The notes beneath the pieces are model-generated. The model searched no databases. It saw nothing but the letters and a program-made list of their open reading frames with translations, and had not been told where the DNA came from. The position numbers and the translations under genes are program-made. From NCBI GenBank assembly GCA_000349905.1, contig KB722754.1, positions 626,824-690,823 on the forward strand: a stretch of 64,000 nucleotides of DNA. Reading direction: 5' to 3'. The stretch's first letter is position 1. Each line of letters starts with the position of its first letter. The stretch is from Volvariella volvacea V23. Its lineage: Eukaryota; Basidiomycota; Agaricomycetes; Agaricales; Pluteaceae. Positions 50,435 to 60,878 of the stretch are shown here, one piece after another.

Positions 50435-51299
50435 CGTTTTTTTAGCCCTGCTACTTTCATGAGCGATTATCTATTTATAGTTAGTATGCGTACTTATTTT
50501 GATTCAACGTGCATGCTGGAACCTGATGGGGTGTTCAACAATCTGACCGCCCCTAAGGCTACACAGTCGACGTACACGTGACTCGGATAAGGCCGAGTGT
50601 GTGGTTCTGGTCAAGTATGGCTGTGCACACACCACCTGGAATCGCTGCCCTAGGCCTGGAGCAGAGAATCCACGAATTCGCTCATGTTGAATTTCACAGT
50701 TTTTTGTGTGCCTTATGGCTTGAACATGAACTCTGGCAGCGAAGTAAATGTCGTGTGGAGTCATTCAAAATGCTGCTCGACCGCTAACAAGTTGTATTTG
50801 TTCATGATCAAAGAATTGCATGGCGCACAGCTTGGGCTGGGGCACATCTGTAGCTTCCAGGCCTGTTCTCAGCCGTCAATAGCAATTTGATCTGTTCCAA
50901 CAAGAGCAAGGTATGCCTGGAAATTCGACAGTAGACCTACGGATGCTTTGCTGTGCTACTCACTTACAAATCACCATCGACTTGGAAAATTGGAATTCGA
51001 TCCATTCCATATGCAAACTTTCCTTTCGATTGGGTCTTATCTTTGGGCTATGCATGTTAAAGCACCACGCCAGCGAGCGTTTAACGGGTACGAGAGACGA
51101 TAAGGAACAATGCATGCGGCCGTCGCACCGGTATAAAGTAGTTGCCCACGGCTGCGACAAGATAATGCACCGCCTTCCTATCAAGTATGCCTGACCCCTC
51201 TCTAGGCCTTGCTAATAGCTCTCAATAGTCAGAGACGATGATTCATCTCAGAGTATGCACAGTTCTTTTTCAAGGAGCTTGTGTGCAGTGTAGTGCTCC
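50435..51299. other. Intergenic, possible 5' exon of the F-box gene
   Basis: The minus strand near 50482-50500 carries ACTAAC followed by an AATAG acceptor directly before the F-box frame, so an upstream start exon may lie around 50520-50580. Otherwise nothing is recognised. Confidence 0.35.
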
Positions 51300-51720
51300 T
51301 TAGAATCCGGGGATGATTTGCTGCACTAATTTGAGAAGATCAAGGAATGTTTTGTGGGGTGAGAATAGTGACGGCAGGATGGCTGAAGAATAGCCTGGCG
51401 ACGAATGAATATGACGGCATAACGGATTTAAGGGAGTATTCATCAAATGTCGCACTGCGGGTTCCTATGATATGGAATGAAGGGTGAAGAGTAGAAAACC
51501 GCGTAGAAAGGATACATACCCGCTGTCTGTCTAGGAGTCGGTGTATGGAGCGAAGCAACTCATTGAGCGGTAGAAGATCTTTTGCAGGATAAATGCCAAG
51601 AATACATTGATGATAGGCGCCACTTGCAGCCGCCAGCACCAATTTCCTACCTTTTCTCGTGGGCGTAAGGCGGTTGCTCAGACGGGAGTGCTGGACATTG
51701 TAGAGGACGACGCAGGCCAA
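51300..51720 (-). CDS. Possible small unknown gene
   Basis: Two introns in phase would join minus-strand segments 51720-51651, 51578-51520 and 51464-51300, reading LLPLNELLRSIHRLLDRQ and ending FLDLLKLVQQIIPGF. Composition and splice consensus (GTATGT...ATAG) look real, but no in-frame ATG is found and I recognise no family. Could equally be a gene remnant. Confidence 0.25.
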
Positions 51721-51979
51721 TTATGTTGCCAGCGATCTATTAATAGAAGCGCCAATCTGCGGGCCGGTTAGTCCGAAATACAAAGCATTCGCATTCGGTC
51801 AGTCCCTTGCCGTTGTGGAGATACTTGACCCCAATATCAGATCGAGGAGCGGGGTGATCTATGCGCATTCAACATCTTTCTGTAAATGATAGCATAACTA
51901 GGCTACCCTCGTCAAGTCTTAAAAACGATGTCGCCCGCTCGAGTGGTCCTCCATCCCCCGCCATCTTTCTTCCCCACCC

Positions 51980-53148
51980 ATGTCCATCTCGCTAGCATCT
52001 CAAGAAATGTACCTTCAAAATGACACCACAGATACGCGCAAACAGAGGCGATTAAGCTATTCAGAGTCATGGCGCCTCGCGTTGGTGGGGGACTCTGGGG
52101 TTGGGAAGACAACCTTCATAGAAGAGGTACAGTATAGCAACCTGCAGCACACCGAACGCGTCTTAGTAACAAGTCGCTACTTGTTTTGCAGTGGGCACAA
52201 GGTTTTGCTCAAAGTGAGTTGTTCATCATCTCGCAAGGAATATGGAATTTACGGTCTCCTCTCGCTAGTGGTGTGGTGATCCAACTACGCAATCATTGAT
52301 AAAGCACTCATAAGAACGCAGATAGAGCGCGATGAGTGCAGGAGACTTGTCTTCGCCGACAATGTACCGTCTATTGTCCACCTCCTCAAGTACAAGTCAT
52401 ACAATAGTGAGTATCTACTCTACCTTTTTACTATGCTCACCAAAATAATTCCTTGCATTACACACAGCTCAAAATCTAATCCAGTACGTTTACTCGCTTG
52501 GCTTGTGCCCTCCTCTTACCAAGTGTTTGTAGGAATCCACAGACTTATCTCCTAATGTATTCCATCTCCGACCGTAATAGCTTCAAGGCGATACATGCTC
52601 TTCAAGAATCTATCAAGTCTACAACTAACCGAGATCCTATCTTCATTCTCGTCGGAAATAAGGCTGACGTAGATATCAACATAGACACACCGAGGCATCG
52701 TACTCCTTCACCACCACCCTCTCCTCCACCTCCTCCGCCATCACCAGCCTTGGGGATAGAAAAATATCACAGCACAAAAACGGCGGGGCCTGTAATCGAA
52801 CCCATAATTGACACCCCAAATATTCCTGCACTAGAATCTATGCTTCAATATGGATCTAGATCCGTGGATCGCGTCGACTGCAAACCCCACCCTAATTTCA
52901 AGGAAATTGCCGCAGACACCACTATCACCGTCATTCCACCGTCGCCCACGCACTCACCTCGTCTCACTAGAGAGGTTTCGACAAGCGAGGGCGAAAGACT
53001 AGCTCGACAACTGGGCTGTGCTGCCTTTTTCGAGACTTCAGCTATTAAAGGGGAAGGGGTTGAGAAGGTCATTACACAAACCGTCAAATTTTTGAGAGAT
53101 TGGATGGCGATTGAAGGAGGGAAGGACGCCCGGACGCTGAGAGAATGA
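51980..53148 (+). CDS. Atypical Ras-like GTPase C, paralogue of B
   Basis: Exons join(51980..52126,52192..52213,52326..52406,52468..52483,52533..53148) close in phase, 293 aa. G1 is GDSGVGKTT. The second exon is again 22 nt and encodes WAQGFAQ. The strand-like RRLVFADNVPSIVHLLK replaces switch I/II with no DxxG. YLLMYSISDRNSF, NKAD (G4) and FFETSA (G5) are intact. The insert after NKAD opens PPPSPPPPPPSPALGIEKY and ends PPSPTHSPRLTREVS, the same frame of motifs as gene B, with a diverged middle. The protein stops soon after G5 (KDARTLRE), lacking the 45-residue tail of B and any CAAX box. Exon 4 is a 16-nt microexon. ATG 51980 was chosen; a second in-frame ATG is ten codons on. The exon 3 acceptor is less certain. 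Confidence 0.75.
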
Positions 53149-53769
53149 TACACGGAGAAAACTTGCGGATGCAAACGATGTACAGTGGGTACTTTTATTA
53201 GGAGATTCGGATGAGAATAGCTGTGGTTGTGACTGCATGATTAGATCACAGATAAAAGTGCCTTGAGCACAAAGCTACATTGTAGCATAGGCCGGAAAGC
53301 GACATCATTGCATTCCTAGATGTGGACACTTGGACTATATATATACATATATCTACCGTAGCAAGCGCACGCCATAATATTAATACTCTAATGCTCCGTT
53401 ATATATGGAGGACAATGTATAGCACTTTCAACCGTGTGCCATGAACTACGCAATGCTGATCGTTGCTGATGCTGAGATGGGTGCGCCTTTGCCTGTTCCA
53501 GTACGGAGGCACCTGGTTAATTGATGATTAGTTTGTTCGAGTTGGCTCGGAGCTTTGCCACTGTACTCGGTCAGAGTAGTCCATTCATGGCTGCGCTTAC
53601 TTGAAGCTATTGCTGTGCAACTCGCTGGAGGTAGAGCTGGCACTCGTTTGTCTGCAGCGGTTGATGATAATAAATGGGATTTCAATCAAAGCCGGAGGTA
53701 GGGCCAATTGCGGGTCACATGACATGACATCGCATTCAAACTTGCACCCAGCGAGAAGGCCCGTCGGTT
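53149..53769. other. Intergenic between GTPase C and FMT1
   Basis: Holds the 3' flank of GTPase C, with an AT-rich run (TATATATATACATATAT near 53336), and the FMT1 promoter. No gene seen. Confidence 0.5.
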
Positions 53770-55300
53770 ATGCGGACGCCACCCGGGATTTCTGTCCTTC
53801 AGCGCTCATGTCGAACCTCTCGCCTGCTCTCTGCGTATATTGTGACTCGGTCATTAACCACTGCGGCGGCGAAAGGAACACAAAATGAGCGACACCAACG
53901 GGATACGGAACCGTTTAGAGTGCTGTTTATGGGCAGAGACGAATTCTCGTGTTCTGTGTTTAAAGAGCTGTATAACGCACATGGTTAGTACCCATTTACT
54001 ATGCTAGCTCACGAGCAAGCTCATAGCACTATGTTTTGAAAGACGTTTGGCAGGAGTTATGTATTGCAACGCATCCTGATGAAAAGGTCGGCAGGCGCGG
54101 TTCCAAACTATCAGTTTGTGAGCAGATCGTCTGTTCGTCACGGATAGCTCGACACTAAGAATGCCTTTCTAGCACCACTCAAGCTTTTGGGCGAATCTCT
54201 CAACGTTCCTGTACACACAATACCGCGCACAAAACCTGAATTTAGAACTTGGAAGGTGCGTTTGAATGTCCTCACACCTATACAAGCCACGCAACAACTA
54301 CCTTGGCCATAGCCTCCACATCCATTCTCCACGGACCCTCAAAATTCCTCGCATCTCCTGGTCACTGCCTCCTTCGGACGGATCCTCTCTGCCCCCTTGC
54401 TCAACTTGTTCCTCCCAACAAAAAGACTGAACCTGCATCCTTCATTGTTACCAAAATATCGTGGTGCCGCGCCAATCCAACATACGATACTCAATGGCGA
54501 CAAGGAAACGGGTGTTTGCGTTATAGAGATGCTGAAACGAAAGGAGGGAATAGATGCTGGTGCAATTTGGGGCTCCACGAAGATTGTACGTCGAGTTTTC
54601 GCTCTTTCTCGGATTTACGCTGGTTGCATTGGAATGTTGATGCGAATGGGTTAGGAAATTCTTTAGAACATTAAAGAGGATGCCACGTTCGTGGAGCTGA
54701 GAGATGAACTGGCAAAGGAAGGCGGGAAGGTGCTTGTGGACGTGCTCAGAAGCATGCTCAATGGCACGGTCAGTTGCGGTTTTGTGCTTCCTATCAAGTG
54801 GGACTCACGACTTGTTGTGTTAGGCCCAAGCCCAGGCCCAAATTATCTCTTCAGAACCCGTTCCACATGCTCCGATGATTTCGTCCACAGACTCGAGCAT
54901 TTGGTTCGCGTCCCAGACAGCGGAGTTGATCGTGACGCGTCACCGTGCAATATCTCACCAAGTAATGCCCTCACCCGCTCCGTTTGAACGCGGTTTTGAA
55001 CCATATTTTTGTCTACAGCGCCCTCTTACAGCGCAGATTGTGCAGAACTATAAAGCTGTTCAGTTGCACTCCCCTTCCGTACATACGGAAACCCCACCAT
55101 CTGCCCTCTCAGCAACTCCTGGCTCTGCCATATACTATAAGCCAACGAGCAGCCTCTTGATTCGCTGTGCAGAGGATACGGTTTTGTCGGTTCCGCTACT
55201 AAAATCAGAAGGGAAGGCTTTACTCTGTGCCAAAGACTGGTGGAATGGCGCTAGTGGTTTAGGATTGGTGGACAATAATGAAATAGCATTTGCGAGTTGA
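53770..55300 (+). CDS. FMT1: Mitochondrial methionyl-tRNA formyltransferase
   Basis: Formylates initiator Met-tRNA in mitochondria using 10-formyl-THF. Exons join(53770..53983,54043..54117,54173..54255,54313..54585,54667..54768,54824..54961,55019..55300) close in phase, 388 aa. The N-terminus is Arg/Ser-rich without acidic residues for about 35 positions, a mitochondrial presequence. Core: RVLFMGRDEFS, the substrate loop SFGRILSAPLL, and the signature NLHPSLLPKYRGAAPIQHTI with the catalytic Asn-His and the later ETGVCVIEM. The C-terminal OB-like domain (RPLTAQIVQNYKAV, SLLIRCAEDTVLSVPLL) is present. Nothing abnormal. Confidence 0.92.
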
Positions 55301-55736
55301 ACTCATTTCGCGTTCGAAACGAATTGCGGCTACTACTGGAGTATGTGCGCACTAGCCTCGCATTCATACCTTGCCTGAGTACGCCATTGCAGTCTACCAT
55401 ATAGAAACATAATATAATTATATCTTGAAGTCTGCTGTCGAACTGCGCTGTGCAATCAACGTAATACAGGTATTATGGACGCCGGAAACTTGAACTTGGC
55501 CTCAACTTGGCCTTGGTCTTATCGCAGTGACTTCATTCAATATCCTCACCGCAGTAACTGCTGAACTCATTTTCGCCTGGCAGTGAGATCGATGGAGCTC
55601 CAGTGATGATGGCAGCGTCAAACATACGAGTCTGACGTCATATTGCCGTTCAATAATTAGCATCCTATAATGACCATGGAGCGCTCCGCTCTGTCGTCAT
55701 TTTGTCCCGAGAAAAGGCCTGCACAGGTCTCGCGTC
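55301..55736. other. Intergenic between FMT1 and the small-protein gene
   Basis: About 440 bp, no gene seen. Confidence 0.5.
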
Positions 55737-55742
55737 TATAAA
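55737..55742 (+). promoter_or_regulatory. TATA box of the small-protein gene
   Basis: TATAAA, 98 bp before the ATG at 55840. The transcript leader that follows holds a CT-rich stretch and a T-run, common in strongly expressed fungal genes. Confidence 0.6.
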
Positions 55743-55839
55743 ACGCGTACTTTGGCTGCATTTAAAGCCAACAACCCACTCTTCACTCATCACTCGACTT
55801 CGTCACCAACACACCTTTTTTTTTTTACTCAACTTGAAC

Positions 55840-56501
55840 ATGCCCCTCTTCAAATCTAACAAGGACGCTCCACCTGTGAGGTTTTCTTCTATCGCGTGTC
55901 CATGGTAAATTGCTGACGAAATGTCAGACCCACCCTAGTCACGCTACAGCTGGTACGGGTGCTGCCTATGGCCAAACCGGGGCCGGCACTACTGGTCCAG
56001 CTACCGGACCCACTGCCCAGCAACCTGGCTATGCTGGCACCACCACTACTGGTGCTCCGGCCGGTGTTCGTCAGGCCTGGGATCAACCGAGTGTCCCTCG
56101 CCAGATGGCTCACGACACTGGCGCATCACTCAAGTCCGGCGTTGGAAGAGCCGAGCAGGCCACCGGCGCTGTCTTTGGAAGTGATAGGATGAAGGCAACA
56201 GGCGCCGAGAGGCAGGCGTAAGTTGTGTTCCTTGGATCGATGGGGATCATTCAGACTTAATGCCTTCACGGGTTACAGCGAGGCCGAGGCTTCTCGATAT
56301 AGGAATGCTGATCTGGCTGAAGCCGAAAGGTTGGAACAGGAGGCCCGCTTGCATCGTGAACGCGCGGCCGGCATGGGTGAGTGGCTTACTTGGAGTGACT
56401 TACTCGTTTGTGGTTCTAAATGGCTAACAACAATATGTGTAGGTCCTGGATATGGCGGTACGCAATACCCTGGAGGAACGGGAACCGGACGCTACCCGTG
56501 A
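55840..56501 (+). CDS. Small hydrophilic protein of unknown function
   Basis: Four exons close in phase: join(55840..55875,55928..56217,56279..56376,56443..56501), 160 aa. The first half is Gly/Thr/Ala/Pro-rich (GTTGPATGPTAQQPGYAG). The second half is a highly charged helix: SLKSGVGRAEQATGAVFGSD, then EAEASRYRNADLAEAERLEQ and EARLHRERAAGMG. The tail is Gly/Tyr-rich. No signal peptide or membrane segment. Resembles small stress-related (CsbD- or LEA-like) hydrophilic proteins common in basidiomycetes, but the resemblance is compositional. The strong TATA box suggests regulated, abundant expression. Confidence 0.75.
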
Positions 56502-57987
56502 AAAGGTGACTAGTTCTGTTCGAAGGGACTGAGCTACGCGTCCTTATCTTTTGTGTTCTGAGTTTCATTACTGTATTACTAGTGTTATTGTTAATGCCGA
56601 CTGGGACTGACAATGTACTTACACGCATCTCTCTGATGTATGTCAACGTTTTGAGGTGTATCACCCGATGCGTCGAAGGGCGTGCCAACCACTCAGCTTC
56701 GTTTATTGACGAGTTTCCCTTGTTTCCGTTGCGCCATTTATGGTAAAGTTATAAGACCAAATAGGTAGTGAGTGCCACTTGTGGATTTCACCAGAACCAC
56801 ATACATCAATATCGTAAATCAAGCTAGATTCTCAAGCCTAAATAGGTCCTGATGTCTTTGAGACGACCTAGGTCAGAGGCTAACACCGGCGAGATTCGCG
56901 GCAGTAGACAACAGCAAGGACTTCCATCAACACCGTCGGTGCCACCGTCAATGTTCGTCACCTACTTCGCAAGATAGGGAAATGATTTCTGATCCCAGTC
57001 GTAAGTACCCTTGAAATGAGTAACAAGAGTGGTAGGTATGGCAACTCTCGAGCCTCCACTTTCCTTGTGCGTTTAAGCCTCCACTAACTGTAACGAAAAC
57101 GTTATGATACACAGAATTCGAGCGTTCTCGGGACCCTCAGCATCCCCGCATGGTCAGCTTTGAGTCCAAAGGGCCTGTGTTACCGGTATGTGTCTATGTT
57201 TTGGGTAGCACACCTCCGTCGACCCTGGATATCTGATACAAACAGCAGGAGCCCTAGCTTGAGCCGCGGTTAGCGCTCTCCTTGAGGATCCCTATTGCGT
57301 AAAGCATGAGGCTCCTTGCCTTTGTTCAATGCTATCCAGAAGCAAGGACTACATTGAGCGCTCGGCTATGAAATGGAAGGCTACAGAGACCTGGCTTCAG
57401 GGCGCCGAAGCGAGCTGCCGCTCCGACAATTTAAAATGGGCTCACAATAAGGATACTTTACCAGTCGGATTTGTCTCCGCGCCATCGCCGGAAATTGGAA
57501 AGATGCTCGAGATTACCGCGCTTAAGAGTTTGCCGCCGTCGCTTATTCCGCGTGGCATTCATTCCCTGGAGCCAAGTGGTAAGGGCAACCCTGCAATCCT
57601 ATAACGAGTAACAACCCATTTGCGGCTGGGCTCTCGAAACAAGGCATCATCTCGAGATTCGTTGGGGGAAAGGGGAAAAAACAGGAATTCCCTGTGAATC
57701 CCTGACGTGCTCATGCTCCTGTATGGGTCCGGCTTATCGATTATATATATGGACCCTGCAGAGCCAGAGTTGCACGACCTTCTCCCTCTTTCTATTTATT
57801 GTCGACGTTGGGTTTGGTCATTTCTCCCAGCCGTCCATACCTGTCCCCAGCCAAGTGGAGGAACGTAAACAGGCTGTTTACTTCCTCTCACCTTCCTTTC
57901 TTCGTCGCTTTCAACGCGTTTCATCCCTTTACTACTCATTCCTTCAAGTTACATACCCTCTTCATTGGCGCAACCTAAGCCGTTAGG
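56502..57987. other. Intergenic, no supported gene
   Basis: About 1.5 kb. An open frame at 57329-57604 (+) reads plausibly (KWKATETWLQGAEASCRSDN) and ends at a GTAAG-like donor, but has no partner exon or known motif and could be a relic. TATATATAT at about 57743 lies upstream of the next gene. Confidence 0.4.
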
Positions 57988-59795
57988 ATGGAGTCGCCTG
58001 GTATTCTAAGAGGGTATGTGAATAATGCTGCCCTCAGTAACGCGCGTCCTCTGAAATATTTAAAAATCGTAGGTCACTCCTGCTGGGCGCGTGGGTCAAC
58101 ATTGTCCTCTTCACTGTCGAGGCCGTACTTGCCCTCACGTTCTTCTCGCGGCCGGGCGGTGGACGCCCAATTTATTACTATTTAGTGGTTGGTTTGCTGG
58201 TCAACGATTTCGCTTGTACGATTTCTGGGTGCGCTGGTGGCTGGATGGTGAGTCAGGACTTGTGTTAAGCCTTTGGAAAAGATACTGAGTGAGTGCAATG
58301 TCTATAGGCTCTAATCGACCAGGATGGTATGTCCGTCCCCATTCCCGGAACAAAAATATATTGACGCCCATCACTGTACTACAGGCTGGCAACCGGTGTT
58401 AACATGGCCTGTACCTGTTATAGTCCTATCCACGAGTCTTTCAGCAGTGGCGGAGCAAACCTTCTTGATTTACCGCTACTATAGTTTGTGGGTTTCTTAA
58501 ACTCCGCCATCCAAGTTTTTGGGGACACGCGTTGACCCGAAATGGAATACTCTATAGATCCAAGAATGTTCCAATTAGCATTCTCCTGGGCATTTTAGTT
58601 ATGGCTCATGTGAGTTCAGCGAACGGACCTTCCTGTTTTGTGAGAGTTAACGACGATTTAACCTCACAATAACGATAGGCTGGCTTCTATTGGTTTGCAG
58701 GGATCTACATAGCGACTCATTCAAGTTTCATACTCGGTCAGAACCTCGGGTCGATAGCTGCAATGTGGGCTGTCAATTGTCCTCCCATCCTTACATCCAT
58801 TCAAGTCGATCTCATTTACTTTCCCTCGTGTTGTTTTAGGGTAGCCACTACCGTTTGTGCAACGGCAGATGTCTTAATTCCTGCGGCTCTGGTTTGGCAG
58901 CTTCGACAAATGAAGACATCCTTCCAGTCTACAAATGGGTAAGTAACTTGCTGATCGTATATCTATCTGATGCATCAAAGCTTTCGGCTGTTCATATTGC
59001 CTTATGGACCTACAGTTGGAATATTTGATTGACAAATTTATTTAGGCTTATTCGTCGGCTCTCTGTCAACACTTTATCATCAGGATGTGGCATGTCTATT
59101 TTTGGCGTCACCATGCCCATCCTTTTACAATTTCGAACAAGTGGTAAGCTTCACATATGATCTCTGATAGAGGAACTTAGAGCTAATCGTTTGTTTCGTG
59201 TCCGCGTGTTCTCTCAAATGCCCCACCACCAAATGGTCCACGTTTACTTCCTGTTAAAATAATTGCTTCACCGCCTACTCTTGCTCCACTTGGTCTGGCA
59301 TGCGGTTGGGATGGCGAATGTTCAAATAAATTCCTAAAACACCTGGCAATCCTTACGTGAAATCTCCACCTTGCATGGGACACAGTTATAATCGCATTCG
59401 CGATGGCATTCGGCCGACTTTACTCACTTACAATATTGGTTAATCTGGTCGTAATGAAATCCCGGAGACGAAGTACAAACGGCGGATCAGATGTAGGGAT
59501 CCACACAGATGGGGACCTAGAGAATTCACTGGCTCTAAGTGATGCCATGCGTGCGTATTGTGACGAGAATGAGTAGTTGTCAATTAACAGTTATACTCGT
59601 TTCAGATGTCCATCGGTCTGCTGTCATACGAGTGAAAGATAACACAGCCAGAATCGGCACTAAAGGGCCTTTGATCCTGGAGAGTGTAGGTGCCCATTAA
59701 CATGGATTTCAAATTCGAGTACACTGGCTAACGGTCCATCTATTCAGAGTCCTGACACGATGTCTTCATCAACGTCTAAGAGAGATTTTCATTAA
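57988..59795 (+). CDS. Seven-helix membrane protein (DUF6534-like)
   Basis: Integral membrane protein of a large Agaricomycete family with no established function. Exons (phase-consistent): 57988-58013, 58073-58247, 58308-58326, 58385-58487, 58558-58609, 58679 to about 58772-58786, about 58847-58938, 59046-59143, 59386-59549, 59607-59685, 59748-59795. Helices visible: AWVNIVLFTVEAVLALTFF; YYYLVVGLLVNDFACTIS; PVPVIVLSTSLSAVAEQTFL then IYRYYSLSKNVPISILLGIL; AGFYWFAGIYIA; ADVLIPAALVWQL; the loop LIRRLSVNTLSSGCGMSIFG; VIIAFAMAFGRLYSLTILVNL. The order Y-R-Y/W-x-L-S-x-N, then L-I-R-R-L, then L-Y-S-x-x-x-L-V is that of the DUF6534 group. The cytosolic tail has about 80 residues. The junction near 58775-58850 is unresolved. 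One intron (59144-59385, 242 nt) is four times longer than its neighbours. Confidence 0.75.
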
Positions 59796-60777
59796 CGACG
59801 CAGCATAAAAGCATGCCAGTGCCCCAGACTACCTTGCAATGACCATACTACGACTCCTACGCCTTGCATACTTCGACCGTACCGACAAGAACGCCCATTT
59901 CATCATTGTACACAGCAAACTAGCACTTACCTGGAACGGGCTACTCTACCCTCAACCGGTCCAGTTAATGTCACTATTCAGGCTGACAAATAGGGTCCGA
60001 ATATTTCGTAGATTCTTCCTTAGAGATCATCTTACGGCCATCAAAATCGTACAACCAAGTAGAGGCATATGTCTTCCCTTCAATCTGGTCTTCATCCCTT
60101 TGACAACAGACTCACGGCAAACCCTGATTTCCGGTTTATAGCATAATTCATCAATTTTTTTCGATCAATCATCGTCTTTCAGCATCTTTCCAACGTTAAA
60201 TGGTGGCGTCAACGTCAATCGCTATCTTCTACAATTTATTCGATTTTCTCGGCACCCCTCATCCGATGTGTTCTCGTCGGGTGGGTCATTATTTCATTCG
60301 AATTCGACCTGGAACTATTCTTCTGCCTCGTCAACTTTGCAGTACTTCTAATTCTTTGGGCAGTCGAACTCTTCAAGTTCATTTATTCCATTACAATTCG
60401 TACACATTCCCCGATTTTTACTGTTCGGAGGAAATAGCGGAATACGTTTCACTGTAGATAGTCTTCCGATCATCGATCATCAGGGTTTCCTCCACAATCG
60501 AACATTTCAACCACTCATTCTTACAATCCAAGCTGTACGTTAGATGCAAGACCCTGTGCTTATAGCTGTACATTCAAATCGCATCCTTCATCTTGCACGG
60601 TCCGAACAAAGTTCCTTTCTTGCTTTAGTAGTCAAGTCCTTACACACTAAGTCTGGGGACGAGGTGCTGCGGGACGCGTTTCGACAGCGACATGACCCTC
60701 ATTCTGACCGCATCGTGCGCCGCCTCCATCACCAAGGCCCCGCGATGAGAACAAGTCTACATTCGTCGTACGTGCCC
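59796..60777. other. Intergenic with a possible membrane-protein fragment
   Basis: At about 60180-60438 (+) an open frame reads LIRCVLVGWVIISFEFDLELFFC and then LVNFAVLLILWAVELFKFIY: two hydrophobic segments ending at a stop. No start or partner exon was found, so it may be a fragment. Confidence 0.35.
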
Positions 60778-60783
60778 TATAAA
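60778..60783 (+). promoter_or_regulatory. TATA-like element before the recombinase gene
   Basis: TATAAA, 96 bp before ATG 60879. Confidence 0.45.
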
Positions 60784-60878
60784 GGCGACCCTCTGGCCTG
60801 CTGTGCCCCTCATTCCTTCCCGCCCCAACTTCTCATTACCTACCTTGCACGCACCCACTCGGCCTACGCCCGACATCG

